DNA of 64,000 nucleotides from Leeuwenhoekiella marinoflava DSM 3653 (GTDB taxonomy: Bacteria; Bacteroidota; Bacteroidia; Flavobacteriales; Flavobacteriaceae): contig NZ_FQUN01000003.1 in the NCBI RefSeq assembly GCF_900129005.1, forward strand, positions 1 through 64,000. Reading direction: 5' to 3'. The position numbers and the translations under genes were made by a program. The notes beneath the pieces were generated by a model. It searched no databases, had not been told where the DNA came from, and worked only from the letters and a program-made list of their open reading frames with translations. Below, piece by piece: positions 35,412 to 44,918 of this stretch. How positions within the stretch are numbered: position 1 is the stretch's first letter; every line of letters starts with the position of its first letter.

Positions 35412-36183
35412 CTATTGAACTATATTATTTTCAATTGCGAACATCTTCCCTTTATCAGTCAGCATCATATCACCATCATCGTATTGCATTATATATCCAG
35501 CTTCTTTAGCTTCCTTAATTAGGATATCTAAATAGATTTTTGAAATACTCATTTTCCTATTAATTATTTTATAATGACTGTAATCTTTTCCTTGTTCAAA
35601 ATCCTCAACTAGATGGGAGATTAATTCTATTGAGCTACTTTTTGTTTTAAGTTTTTCTACGCTAATGTATTTTTTGAAAGGATTACTAGCTACTTCTGGT
35701 TTTTTTAAAAGAGGGCTTTGTGAATAGTTCTAATTAATTCATCGATTGCAAATTCATATTTATCATCAGTTGAAAAATCTATATAGAGTTTTGTTTTTAT
35801 AAAAGTTGGTACATTATTAATCGTATTATTTCCAATTAAAGGAATAACTTTTTTTGGTTTATATTTTCAAGAAGATTTGATATAATAATTATTTTTTCAT
35901 ATCCAACTCCACCTTTTCCGCTATTTGCTTTTTCAACGTAATTACTACTACAAATCATTAGTACATAGTCCGATTTTTCTAGATTATTCTCCATAAAATG
36001 TGGTAAATCATCACCCGGCTTTAGCTCCTATTGATCAATAATGGCATCAATGCCATTGTTCCGTAGCCTTAATGCTAAGTCAAGAGTCCCTTTTTTATGG
36101 CATAATGTATCGTGTGAATAGGAAATAAAACTCTGGGTATTGACATATAAACTTTTAAAAAGTATACAATTGTCAGATATCAT
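35412..36183 (-). pseudogene. Broken TIR/SEFIR-domain protein gene
   Basis: Translating the minus strand from an ATG at 36183, a TIR/SEFIR domain appears: SFISYSHDTLCHKKGTLDLA, RLRNNGIDAIIDQ, stop, ELKPGDDLPHFMENN, SDYVLMICSSNYVEKANS, GKGGVGYEKIII. The in-frame TAG at 36030-36028 stands where the family has Trp or Tyr (D-Q-W-E/D-L-K-P-G-D). The frame is then lost at 35849-35855 (a seven-A run on the coding strand, one A short) and again near 35700-35710, but the intact continuation is readable: KKVIPLIGNNTINNVPTFI, TDDKYEFAIDELIRTIHKALF, then KKPEVASNPFKKYISVE, to a stop at 35412. About 250 residues in total. TIR/SEFIR proteins are frequent in anti-phage defence. Three lesions make a pseudogene likely. 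Confidence 0.85.
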
Positions 36184-36198
36184 CAGCTTTAGGCCCAC

Positions 36199-36990
36199 TT
36201 ATTTCCCCGGAAATTCCGCTTTACGTTTTTCTAAAAAGGCGCTGGTGCCTTCTTTAAAATCTTCAGTACCAAAAGATGCTCCAAAACCCTCAATCTCGGC
36301 ATCATATCCGTTTACTCCGGTTTTGAATCCGGCATTTACCGCATGTATCGCTGTAGCAATTGCCACCCCGCTGTTGTTTAAGATTTTTGCTGCTATTTTT
36401 TCGGCGTGCGACATCAATTCTTCCTGCATGGTCACGTGATTCACCAAGCCGTATTGTAAAGCCTGATCAGCATTGATCATCCCTGCAGTCATAATCATTT
36501 CAAACGCGCGACCCTTGCCTACGAGTTGTGGCAAACGCTGCGTCCCACCATAACCGGGGATGAGTCCCAGAGAAGTTTCCGGCAAGCCCATACGCGCGTT
36601 ATCACTGGCAATGCGAATGTGTGCCGCCATCGCCAATTCTAATCCGCCTCCTAAGGCAAACCCGTTTATAGCTGCGATAACCGGCGTGCTTAAATTTTCG
36701 ATAAAATCGAATAATAATTTTTGCCCTTTTCGCGCCAGCAATGCTCCTTCTTCTTCCTCAAAATCAGAAAATTCACTGATGTCTGCGCCGGCAACAAAGG
36801 CTTTCTCGCCGCTTCCGGTCAAGATGATAACACCTATATCTTCATCGGCATCTGCTTCGGCAAAGGCATCATGCAATTCTTGTATGGTTTCGCGGTTGAG
36901 TGCGTTTAACTTTTTGGGTCGATTTATAGTTATGACAGCCAATTGGTCATCGACTTCATAAATAAGATTTTCAAAATTCATAGTCGTCAT
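36199..36990 (-). CDS. Enoyl-CoA hydratase/isomerase (crotonase family)
   Basis: The 263-residue crotonase-fold protein has the oxyanion-hole segments AFVAGADISEF (about 68-78) and NGFALGGGLELAMAAH (about 112-127), and the catalytic Glu region LPETSLGLIPGYGGTQRLPQ (both glutamates, LPE and upstream). It fits short-chain enoyl-CoA hydratase, acting in fatty-acid beta-oxidation. The start could be M1 or M4 (MTTM); I used the first. The broken TIR/SEFIR gene starts 16 bp after its stop on the same strand. Separated from the histidine kinase by 57 bp. Confidence 0.92.
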   Translation of the reverse strand: MTTMNFENLIYEVDDQLAVITINRPKKLNALNRETIQELHDAFAEADADEDIGVIILTGSGEKAFVAGADISEFSDFEEEEGALLARKGQKLLFDFIENLSTPVIAAINGFALGGGLELAMAAHIRIASDNARMGLPETSLGLIPGYGGTQRLPQLVGKGRAFEMIMTAGMINADQALQYGLVNHVTMQEELMSHAEKIAAKILNNSGVAIATAIHAVNAGFKTGVNGYDAEIEGFGASFGTEDFKEGTSAFLEKRKAEFPGK

Positions 36991-37047
36991 TTTTGTTCCA
37001 CAAGGTGGAAGTTATTGCTTTTTGTAAGGCGCGATTTTCAGGTAGAT

Positions 37048-38511
37048 TTATACCTCAGCAATAGGAAAAGTTACTTTAAAAACGGTTCCTCTTTCAGCCT
37101 TAGTAGTAAAGGTAATGGTTCCGTTATAGGTTTCCACAATATTTTTTACCATCGCCAGACCCAGACCCATTCCGCTGGATTTTGTGGTAAATTTTGGCTC
37201 AAAAATCTTTTCGGCATTCTCTTCAGAAATGCCGTGACCGTTATCACAGACCAGGATGCAAACCGTATCTTGATCATCTTTAATCTCAACACGAATTTTA
37301 GGATCTTCAACATCTTCAGTAGCCTGAATCGCATTTTTAACCAGATTGGTGATCACTCTAATAAGCTGAGTACGGTCTAGTTTTACCGTTATTTCTTCGG
37401 AATCTGTACCAAAAGTAAGGTAATGCTCTGTAAAGATATCCAGAGCTAGTTTAGTAACAAAAACCACGTTTAATGTTTCGTTCTGCTGAGCCGGCATTTT
37501 AGCAAAATTTGAAAAAGCCTCTGCAATCGAACTCATGGTGTCTATCTGCTGAATCAACGTTTTACTGTATTCATCTAACTTTTTATGAATGTCTGGATCT
37601 TCAGGATCAAAACGCCGTTGAAAACTCTGTACCGTCAAACGCATAGGCGTCAGCGGGTTCTTAATCTCGTGCGCCACCTGCTTCGCCATCTCACGCCACG
37701 CTGCTTCCCGCTCACTTTGTGCAAGTTTTGCAGCACTGCTTTCGAGTTCGTCAATCATCCCGTTATACGACCGTACCAAATTGCTGATTTCTTCGCTGGC
37801 ATCATCAATCTCAATACGCTGGTTGCGTTTATCGAGACGCGTCTGAACCATCTTATCGCTTATGGTTTTTAAGCTTCGGGTGATGTATCTCGAAAGAAAA
37901 TAGGAAAGCGCTGTAGCGATCAAGAGCATAAACAAATAGCCTTCTGCAAGTCGGCGTAAAAATTCGTCCAGTTCGCGCGTGATAAAATCATCATCCTGTA
38001 TATAAGGAAGATTCAATATCGCCAGCGGCTTAAACTGGTTATCGTTGATATAGGTATATGAAGATTGATATTTAACACCATCAATTTCAGACTGTACCAC
38101 CCAGCGCTTTGTGGGCATATTCGCGAGGCCTTCTAAAACAGACGGATTTAAGGCAGTCTCCAGTGTATCTTCGGTGAAGCTTTCTTTTGATTTAACCAAA
38201 AGCTTTCCGTTGAGATCATAAATATTAATGGGTAACTCGTGAACATCTGCAATGCGGTAGATGTCGTTATAGTACTTTAAAATAGACGGAATATTCTTAG
38301 AAATGACCTCATAGGTCGTTTGGTCAAAAACGTATGCAATCTCTGCCCTGATCTGATCTTCTTTGCGCAATAAGCGGTCTCTATGATATTCTTTTGCCTC
38401 TTCTTTATATTGAACGACACTAATAATCCCAATGAGGATCGAAGCTCCCAAAATGAGAAATACCATCCCAAAAAAGATACGCAGGCGTAAAGAAAGCTTA
38501 TTGAATTTCAT
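37048..38511 (-). CDS. NtrY-like sensor histidine kinase
   Basis: The 487-residue protein has two membrane helices (about 11-33 and 190-210) enclosing a periplasmic sensor section, a HAMP domain (about 208-262), a HisKA domain with phospho-acceptor H281 in VAHEIKNPLTPMRLTVQSF, and an HATPase_c domain (about 370-487) with N-box NLVKNAIQA, G1 DNGHGIS and G2 SSGMGLGLAMV. The HEIKNPLTP form is characteristic of NtrY. It autophosphorylates and passes phosphate to a partner response regulator that is not encoded here, so the signal is unknown. Confidence 0.92.
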   Translation of the reverse strand: MKFNKLSLRLRIFFGMVFLILGASILIGIISVVQYKEEAKEYHRDRLLRKEDQIRAEIAYVFDQTTYEVISKNIPSILKYYNDIYRIADVHELPINIYDLNGKLLVKSKESFTEDTLETALNPSVLEGLANMPTKRWVVQSEIDGVKYQSSYTYINDNQFKPLAILNLPYIQDDDFITRELDEFLRRLAEGYLFMLLIATALSYFLSRYITRSLKTISDKMVQTRLDKRNQRIEIDDASEEISNLVRSYNGMIDELESSAAKLAQSEREAAWREMAKQVAHEIKNPLTPMRLTVQSFQRRFDPEDPDIHKKLDEYSKTLIQQIDTMSSIAEAFSNFAKMPAQQNETLNVVFVTKLALDIFTEHYLTFGTDSEEITVKLDRTQLIRVITNLVKNAIQATEDVEDPKIRVEIKDDQDTVCILVCDNGHGISEENAEKIFEPKFTTKSSGMGLGLAMVKNIVETYNGTITFTTKAERGTVFKVTFPIAEV

Positions 38512-38539
38512 TGGCAGATAGGTATCAAAAACCGCGCCG

Positions 38540-39088
38540 TTAGGCGTTTGGGTTTTTATCGCGTATGCTTTTATAAAGTTTTATTCCCAACATTAAAAGT
38601 ATTGCCAGTGTAATTAAACCGGCTAGTCCCCAGATCCAGTTGGTAGCACTTTTAGTAATTACCAGAAAAATTACCGCAAAAAGAATCAAGGTTGGCCCCT
38701 CGTTCCAGATGCGCATAAACTTTGTGCTGTACTTAAAATTACCAGCTTGCAACTGCTTATAAATCTGATGGTTTTTAAAGTGATAGGCATATAGTAAAAC
38801 AACAAAACCCAATTTGATTTGCATCCATGGTGCGTACAAAATTCCTGAATTTAAATGCAACATCGCAAAGGCAAAAACACTTGCCAAAATCATTGATGGC
38901 CACGTGATTATTTTCCAGAGACGTTTAGTCATTAAAGCCAGTTGATCGCCCAGAATTGCTCGAGCCGGTTGGGGTTTTTGAGAAGCTTCAATCTGATACA
39001 TAAACAAGCGCGGCACATAGAATAAGCCCGCAAACCATGTCACAATAAAAATAAGGTGCAGGGATTTTAAATAGTTGTAATATTCCAT
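38540..39088 (-). CDS. hemJ: HemJ-type protoporphyrinogen IX oxidase (CopD family)
   Basis: The 182-residue protein has four to five predicted membrane helices. It carries the HemJ pattern: N-terminal SLHLIFIVTWFAGLFYVPRLF (H11), and MQIKLGFVVLLYAYHF in the second half. HemJ is the oxidase used by bacteria without HemG or HemY for the penultimate step of haem synthesis, at the inner membrane. In this window the rest of the pathway, including ferrochelatase, is encoded within 16 kb. The gene could be co-transcribed with the histidine kinase gene 28 bp downstream. A generic CopD-family protein remains an alternative. Confidence 0.78.
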   Translation of the reverse strand: MEYYNYLKSLHLIFIVTWFAGLFYVPRLFMYQIEASQKPQPARAILGDQLALMTKRLWKIITWPSMILASVFAFAMLHLNSGILYAPWMQIKLGFVVLLYAYHFKNHQIYKQLQAGNFKYSTKFMRIWNEGPTLILFAVIFLVITKSATNWIWGLAGLITLAILLMLGIKLYKSIRDKNPNA

Positions 39089-39191
39089 ACAGCAAAGGTA
39101 ACTCTAATTGCCCGTTGTGTGAAGGGATAATATAGTGCTAAAACAACTGCAGTAGTATTAAAACCACCCCTCAATTTCTGCGAAATTGTTT

Positions 39192-39240
39192 CCCCTCCTT
39201 TGAAAAGGAGGGGAGCTTCAAAAGGACTAGTCCTTTTGAA
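39192..39240. repeat. Two adjacent palindromes at the 3' end of the BNR gene
   Basis: CCCCTCCTT / AAGGAGGGG with a TGAA loop (39192-39213) is followed by a perfect 24-bp palindrome centred on ACTAGT (39217-39240). The second contains the stop codon (TAG, 39229-39227) of the minus-strand BNR-repeat gene. Pairing would make a strong hairpin; poor T tract, so termination is uncertain. Confidence 0.5.
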
Positions 39241-42200
39241 TAAAAAGGTAGTTGAGCTGCATTGCATTAAACTCTTTGTTGAATGCAGCAACCTCATCGC
39301 TAACCAACTTGTCAAACTTGTTTAATTCTGAATCTATTTTAGCTGTTAGCTCGTCTTTTACCGTTACATCCTGATCTGTAGGAGCAAAATCTCCCATCCC
39401 CACCAGTGCATTTAAATGTGCCAATTTATTAGTCAGTTTTATTGGAAAATTCAATGGGTCCTGACCGCTTCGATTTTTAGTTTGATACAAAGCTTTTTCA
39501 ATTTCCTCCAGATCTTCGCGTAGTTCTTTAGACTTTTCGCGCAGTTCTTCGGTATCTGCATTGTCTTTGTATTGCTTTTCAAAAGCGCTCAACTGCCCAG
39601 TGATATTTCTGATCTTTTTGATGCTTTTGTGCGCGTGATCTACCGTTTTATTTACATCCGTTATAAAGTCAAATTGTGCCTGCATATCTGCCACAGAAGC
39701 TTCAGATCGCGGATCTGCTAAAACCGTATAAGGTTGTGCGTAATCTGTTCCGTTTACATTGAGCGTTACGGTATAATTTCCAGGAATTTGTTTAGGCCCT
39801 TGCGTGCTTGCCCACCATAAAATCATTCCGTCAAGTCGCTCTGCTCCTTCGTAAGTCATATCCCAATTGAACTGATTTGCGCCTTCTCTAACTTTTAGTT
39901 TGTCTTTTTCACCTTTGTTACTGTATGACTTGATTGTATCGTTTTTAGCATCAAAATACGTGAGTGAAACGCTATCTTTTTCTGCATCATATTTTGGTAA
40001 ATAGAAGTAGGTCATTATGCCGCTTGGATGATTAGTTCCTGCGAAATTAGAAGTTCTACTACCGGCATCCATTCTATAGGTATCTTTGGGTTTGTATAAA
40101 TGCACAGCACCTGCATCATTCATCGCTGAAGCCTGATGCAACACACTCAAATCATCTATAATATACAAACTACGCCCCTGAGTCGCGACGATAAGATTGT
40201 TGTTTTTTAATGCCAAATCGGTAACAGGAACGATAGGTAAATTCATCTGAAAAGGCTTCCAGTTTTTACCGGCGTCAAACGAAATATACATTCCAGTTTC
40301 GGTACCGGCATATAACAATCCTTCCTGCTCCGGATCTTCACGAACGACACGTGTAAAATGTTCTGTTCCGATCCCGTCAGTAATTTTATTCCAGGTTTTT
40401 CCGTAATCTGTGGTTTTGTATAAATACGGAGCGAAATCTCCGGTTTTGTATTTTGTTCCGGCGATATAGCAAGTTCCTTCATTAAAATAACTCGGTTCAA
40501 TACTGTTAATCATCATCCATTCGGGCATTCCTTTTGGAGTAACATTTTCCCAATTTGTGCCTCCGTCACGGCTTACGTAAACCAAGCCGTCGTCACTACC
40601 GGTCCAAAGCAGTCCTTCTTTTAACGGACTCTCATTTGCTGCAAAAATGGTACAATAATATTCCACGGAAGTATTGTCTTGTGTGATTGGTCCCCCAGAA
40701 GAACCTTGCTTCGATTTATCATCAGTTGTTAAATCCGGACTTATAACTTCCCAGCTTTGTCCCTCATTTGTGGTTTTGTGCACGTGATTACTGAAGGTGT
40801 ACAACACATCAGGATTGTGTCTAGAAAACATGATGGGGAAATTCCACTGAAAGCGGTATTTCATATCTTCTGCTCCGTGCCCCATAGGATTATCTGGCCA
40901 CACCGAAACCGAACGCACGCTGTTATTCTCATGATTTACACGGGTTAAGAATCCATCATAACTTCCTCCGTAAACAATATTTGGATTTTCGGGATCTACG
41001 GCGATATGCGCACTTTCTCCACCGGCTGTGCTCTCCCAGTCCTCTTCGTTAATACTATAACCATCTGTGCGATGCGGAATACGAACCGTGCTGTTATCTT
41101 GCTGGGCCGCATAAATACGATACGGAAACTGATTATCTGTAGTCACCCTGTAAAACTGCGCTGTAGGCTGGTTGTGGTAAGTACTCCAAGTTTCCCCTCC
41201 ATCGTAAGTAATCTGTGCACCGCCATCATCCCCCATAACCATACGCATAGGATCTTCAGGAGCAATCCACAAATCGTGGTGATCCCCATGCGGCGCATTG
41301 CTGCTTTCAAAAGATTGACCACCGTCTGTACTTTTATGATAGCTTACATTAAGCACATAAACCACATCTTCATCCTGCGTATCTGCATAAACTTTGGTGT
41401 AATACCAAGCACGTTGTCTTAAGCTTCGGTCATCGTTGACGAGTCTCCAAGATTCTCCACCGTTTTCACTTCGGTATAAGCCGCCTTTATCTTTATTTTC
41501 GACCATTGCAAAAACCCGATCAGAATTTACCGGTGAAACTGCCACACCAATAATCCCCAATGTGTCTTTTGGGAAACCTTCATTTTTTGAAATCTCTTTC
41601 CAGGTTGAACCGCTGTCTGTAGATTTCCATAAAGCTGAACCTTCACCTCCACTTATAAAACTGTAAGGCGTCCTGCGAGAATGCCAGGTCGAAGCATATA
41701 AAATACGCGGATTATTAAGATCAAACGTCAAATCTATCGCTCCGGAATCTTCATTGGCAAATAAAACACGCTCCCAAGAAGCTCCGCCATCTGTAGATTT
41801 ATAAACACCACGCTCTTGAGTTGGCTTATAAATATCTCCTAAAACTGCTGCATAAACAATATCTGGATTTGTAGGATGTACGCGTATTTTAGAAACGTGA
41901 CGGCTTTTTGACAAGCCGGCTTTTTCCCAGGTTTTACCAGCGTCTGTAGATTTCCACATCCCGTAACCGGAAGAGACATTTCCGCGCAGCGTATTTTCAC
42001 CACCACCTACATAAATAATATTGTGATCGCTGGATGCAATTGCTACCGCACCAATACTTCCACCAAAAAAACCATCTGATATATTATCCCAAGAGCGTCC
42101 ACCGTCTTTGGTTCGCCACACACCTCCGCCGGTTGCTCCAAAATAAAAAAGATTGGGTTTACCCGGAATACCGGTAACAGCGGCGCTTCGCCCTCCGCGA

Positions 42201-42322
42201 AAAGGCCCCAACAAACGATATTCTAAAGCTTCATAAAGAGACGCATCAACATCCTGAGCAAAACCAGAACACGTTGAAAGAATTAAAACAGTACAAAATA
42301 ATCGGAGTAAAAATTTATGCAT
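39227..42322 (-). CDS. Secreted VPS10/sortilin-type BNR-repeat protein
   Basis: The 1031-residue protein has a signal peptide (about residues 1-22, ending SGFAQ) and many BNR/Asp-box-like blades of the type S-T-D-G-G-x-S/T-W (KSTDGGASWE, RTKDGGRSWD, KSTDAGKTWE, RSENGGESWR, KTTNEGQSWE) from about residue 30 to 700, the sign of a sortilin/VPS10-like beta propeller. The C-terminal about 250 residues contain a beta domain and a long helical region (KKIRNITGQLSAFEKQYKDN). Similar proteins are widespread in Bacteroidota and are often annotated as glycosyl hydrolases, without a shown activity. Envelope or secreted. Single-gene unit. Confidence 0.85.
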   Translation of the reverse strand: MHKFLLRLFCTVLILSTCSGFAQDVDASLYEALEYRLLGPFRGGRSAAVTGIPGKPNLFYFGATGGGVWRTKDGGRSWDNISDGFFGGSIGAVAIASSDHNIIYVGGGENTLRGNVSSGYGMWKSTDAGKTWEKAGLSKSRHVSKIRVHPTNPDIVYAAVLGDIYKPTQERGVYKSTDGGASWERVLFANEDSGAIDLTFDLNNPRILYASTWHSRRTPYSFISGGEGSALWKSTDSGSTWKEISKNEGFPKDTLGIIGVAVSPVNSDRVFAMVENKDKGGLYRSENGGESWRLVNDDRSLRQRAWYYTKVYADTQDEDVVYVLNVSYHKSTDGGQSFESSNAPHGDHHDLWIAPEDPMRMVMGDDGGAQITYDGGETWSTYHNQPTAQFYRVTTDNQFPYRIYAAQQDNSTVRIPHRTDGYSINEEDWESTAGGESAHIAVDPENPNIVYGGSYDGFLTRVNHENNSVRSVSVWPDNPMGHGAEDMKYRFQWNFPIMFSRHNPDVLYTFSNHVHKTTNEGQSWEVISPDLTTDDKSKQGSSGGPITQDNTSVEYYCTIFAANESPLKEGLLWTGSDDGLVYVSRDGGTNWENVTPKGMPEWMMINSIEPSYFNEGTCYIAGTKYKTGDFAPYLYKTTDYGKTWNKITDGIGTEHFTRVVREDPEQEGLLYAGTETGMYISFDAGKNWKPFQMNLPIVPVTDLALKNNNLIVATQGRSLYIIDDLSVLHQASAMNDAGAVHLYKPKDTYRMDAGSRTSNFAGTNHPSGIMTYFYLPKYDAEKDSVSLTYFDAKNDTIKSYSNKGEKDKLKVREGANQFNWDMTYEGAERLDGMILWWASTQGPKQIPGNYTVTLNVNGTDYAQPYTVLADPRSEASVADMQAQFDFITDVNKTVDHAHKSIKKIRNITGQLSAFEKQYKDNADTEELREKSKELREDLEEIEKALYQTKNRSGQDPLNFPIKLTNKLAHLNALVGMGDFAPTDQDVTVKDELTAKIDSELNKFDKLVSDEVAAFNKEFNAMQLNYLFIQKD

Positions 42323-42361
42323 ACTTGAAAGACTTAGTTAGTAGCTAACTAAGTTAATCAA

Positions 42362-43726
42362 TCAATTCTTTTCTGCAGTCTCCGTTTCTAATTTTAGCCG
42401 GGTTTCTCGCCATAAAAAGTATCCTGTAACGATTGTAGATAGCGTATCGGCCAGCGGAAAAGAAATCCATACGCCTAATTCTCCAAAATAATTAGGAAGA
42501 ATAAGCACCAGCGGAATAAAGAAAAAACCCTGCCTGGTCAAGGTTAATAATAGTGCCGGAGTTGCTTTACCTATCGCCTGATAATACGCTGAACCTATCA
42601 ACTGAATCCCGATTATCGGTATCGCAGCAAATACCCAACGCATCGCCCAAGGCGTGTCACGCAAAACCGCTTCGTCTTGCGTAAATACCGAAACTATACT
42701 TTCTGGAAAGATCATAATCAATGCAAAAATCACAAGCGCTACTCCGCAAGCATAGATGATGGCAAGTTTGATGCTTTCGCGAACGCGTGAATGCTTTTTT
42801 GCGCCATAATTGAATCCGGCAATAGGAAGAAAGCCTTGTGTTACGCCAAGAACCGGAAACAGGGCAAACATCAACATTCGGCCAATTATCGCATAAACGG
42901 TTACCGAAGCTTCTCCGCCCAACTCAAAAAGAATGTTATTCATCAATAAATAGGTGATGCTTACCACCGCCTGTCGCGCAAGAGTCACAAAACCTAAAGC
43001 AGACATTTCTTTGAGAATGGGAAGATCAAGACCAAAATGACTGAAATCTATTTTCAATTCTGAATTGTCACTCAAAAAATACCAAAGCACATAGAAAAAG
43101 CAACAGATATACGAAGCCGTGGTTGCCCAGGCCGCTCCTGCCATTCCCATATCCAGAACATTGATAAGCAAGTAATCTAAGATCAAATTCCCCAGTGAAG
43201 GAATGATCATCGCTATCATTGCAAACTTGGGTTTTCCTTCTGCTCGAATCACGTTATTGCCCATCATACACAATGCCAATACCGGTACACCATACAACAC
43301 AATACGGTAATAGATTTTAGCCGGCTCGAAGATGTCTCCCTTTCCGCCAAAAGCAGGAATCAATTGATTGATAAAAACCAATCCTAATACCACCATGCTA
43401 ACCGTCAGCAATAAGGTTATTGTGATTTGGTTTCCAAAAGTCTTTAAGGCCTTAGCCCGATCATTTGCACCTAAAGCGCGGGAAATAATCGAAGAACCAC
43501 CTATCCCGATCGCCATACCTAATGCCGCAATAAAAAAGGAAACCGGAAGCACTACATTAATTGCGGCAATGGCAATACTGCTAATCCAGTTACCCACAAA
43601 AATAGTGTCTACTAAGATATTGAGCGACATCACCAAAATACCTATTGATGCAGGTAAGGCTTGCTTAATTAATAAGGAGCTGATGGACTCATTGCCTAAA
43701 GCTTCAGATTTATTGGATTTTAACAA
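42362..43726 (-). CDS. MATE-family efflux transporter
   Basis: The 454-residue protein has about twelve membrane helices in two related halves, with family features such as the N-terminal LVMSLNILVDTIFVG, the GIGGSSIISRALGAND turn and the second-half GFNYGAKKHSRVRES. MATE proteins export drugs or other organic cations in exchange for H+ or Na+; coupling ion and substrate cannot be told. It lies downstream of hemH with a hairpin between, so it probably has a separate transcript or is partly read through. Confidence 0.9.
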   Translation of the reverse strand: MLKSNKSEALGNESISSLLIKQALPASIGILVMSLNILVDTIFVGNWISSIAIAAINVVLPVSFFIAALGMAIGIGGSSIISRALGANDRAKALKTFGNQITITLLLTVSMVVLGLVFINQLIPAFGGKGDIFEPAKIYYRIVLYGVPVLALCMMGNNVIRAEGKPKFAMIAMIIPSLGNLILDYLLINVLDMGMAGAAWATTASYICCFFYVLWYFLSDNSELKIDFSHFGLDLPILKEMSALGFVTLARQAVVSITYLLMNNILFELGGEASVTVYAIIGRMLMFALFPVLGVTQGFLPIAGFNYGAKKHSRVRESIKLAIIYACGVALVIFALIMIFPESIVSVFTQDEAVLRDTPWAMRWVFAAIPIIGIQLIGSAYYQAIGKATPALLLTLTRQGFFFIPLVLILPNYFGELGVWISFPLADTLSTIVTGYFLWRETRLKLETETAEKN

Positions 43727-43744
43727 AGAGGAGTTTTAAAATGA

Positions 43745-43774
43745 AAATTCCCGCCAAGATACTGACGGGAATTT
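43745..43774 (-). terminator. Hairpin after hemH
   Basis: A 9-bp perfect stem (AAATTCCCG with CGGGAATTT) with a 12-nt loop and a short T tract on the minus strand, 2 bp after the hemH stop. Confidence 0.55.
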
Positions 43775-43776
43775 AA

Positions 43777-44817
43777 TTATGCTATAGCTTTTGATGCTTC
43801 TACCAAAGCCCAATCGTTAATCCAGGTTGCGACTACATGTGCCCAGTCATCTCGGTCATTCAAACACGGAATTGTCGTGAATTCTTTACCGCCCATCTCG
43901 TGGAAAATCTCTTCCCCTTCCATTGCGATTTCTTCAAGCGTCTCTAAACAATCACTAACAAATGCTGGTGTAACGATCGCAATTTTTTTGGTTCCTTCTT
44001 TACCAAAACGCTCTATCGTGCGGTCTGTATAAGGCTGTAACCAAGGATCAAATCCTAAACGAGACTGAAACGAAGTGAAATATTTATCTTTATCTAACCC
44101 TAACTTTTCTGCAACCTGCCTGGTCGTCTCATAACACTGATGACGGTAACAAAACTGATGTGCTTGTGAAGGTGTCTGGCAGCAACTGCCGTCTATTTTA
44201 CAATGGCTTTTTGTAACATCACTTTTTCTAATGTGACGCTCGGGAACTCCGTGATAACTAAAAATCAATTTCTCAAAATCAAGATCTTTAATCTTTTCCT
44301 GAATGCTTCGGGAGAGTACCTCAATGTATTCGGGTTTATTATAAAATGCAGGAATATCTGAAAAACGCATATGCGGAAAATGCTCCTTGCGCAAGGCTTC
44401 AGCTAAAACCAAAATGGTTTCGGTAGTTGCCATCGCAAACTGTGGATACAACGGAAGGATCAAAACCTCATCTACTCCTTGTGCATTCAGTTCTTCGAGA
44501 CCTTCTTTTAAAGATGGAGTCCCGTAACGCATTGCCAAAGCAACAGGAACATCTACTTTTTCTGAAACTTTTGCCTGAAGTCTTTCGCTTAAAACGATAA
44601 GCGGCGAACCTTCATCCCACCATATTTTTGAATAGGCTTCTGCAGATTTTTTAGGTCTCGTATTCAAGATAATCCCTTTTACCAGCAGCGTACGTGCCCA
44701 TAGCGGGACATCAATCACGCGCTCGTCCATCAGGAATTCACCTAGATATTTCTTTACGTCTTTGGGATCTGTGCTATTGGGCGAGCCCAGATTGACCATA
44801 AGTACTCCTTTTTTCAT
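43777..44817 (-). CDS. hemH: Ferrochelatase
   Basis: The 346-residue enzyme inserts Fe2+ into porphyrin, the last step of protohaem synthesis (or coproporphyrin ferrochelatase if the organism used the coproporphyrin route, which hemF and hemJ here argue against). Family motifs: VNLGSPNS at the N-terminus, the catalytic H189 (SYHGVPERH), PLYPQFAMATTET and the C-terminal PAFVSDCLETLEEI. It carries a cysteine cluster between 206 and 228 (C206, C212, C213, C223, C228), a position used for a [2Fe-2S] cluster in some bacterial ferrochelatases. Located 101 bp downstream of the ThuA gene. Confidence 0.95.
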   Translation of the reverse strand: MKKGVLMVNLGSPNSTDPKDVKKYLGEFLMDERVIDVPLWARTLLVKGIILNTRPKKSAEAYSKIWWDEGSPLIVLSERLQAKVSEKVDVPVALAMRYGTPSLKEGLEELNAQGVDEVLILPLYPQFAMATTETILVLAEALRKEHFPHMRFSDIPAFYNKPEYIEVLSRSIQEKIKDLDFEKLIFSYHGVPERHIRKSDVTKSHCKIDGSCCQTPSQAHQFCYRHQCYETTRQVAEKLGLDKDKYFTSFQSRLGFDPWLQPYTDRTIERFGKEGTKKIAIVTPAFVSDCLETLEEIAMEGEEIFHEMGGKEFTTIPCLNDRDDWAHVVATWINDWALVEASKAIA

Positions 44818-44918
44818 GCTCTCTTTTTAGATTGTCAAAATTACGACTTATCAATTTTTTAAACAGGAAATACAATAAAGCTTCTTAGAAGTTGTATTGA
44901 AGAATTCTATACTTCGTA

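Noticed and set aside
36560-36961. 133-codon plus-strand frame over the enoyl-CoA hydratase gene
   Set aside because: Shadow of a clear crotonase gene on the other strand.
40243-41422. Several antisense frames over the BNR-repeat gene
   Set aside because: The repeated, uniform codon pattern of the BNR gene creates them; none has a motif.
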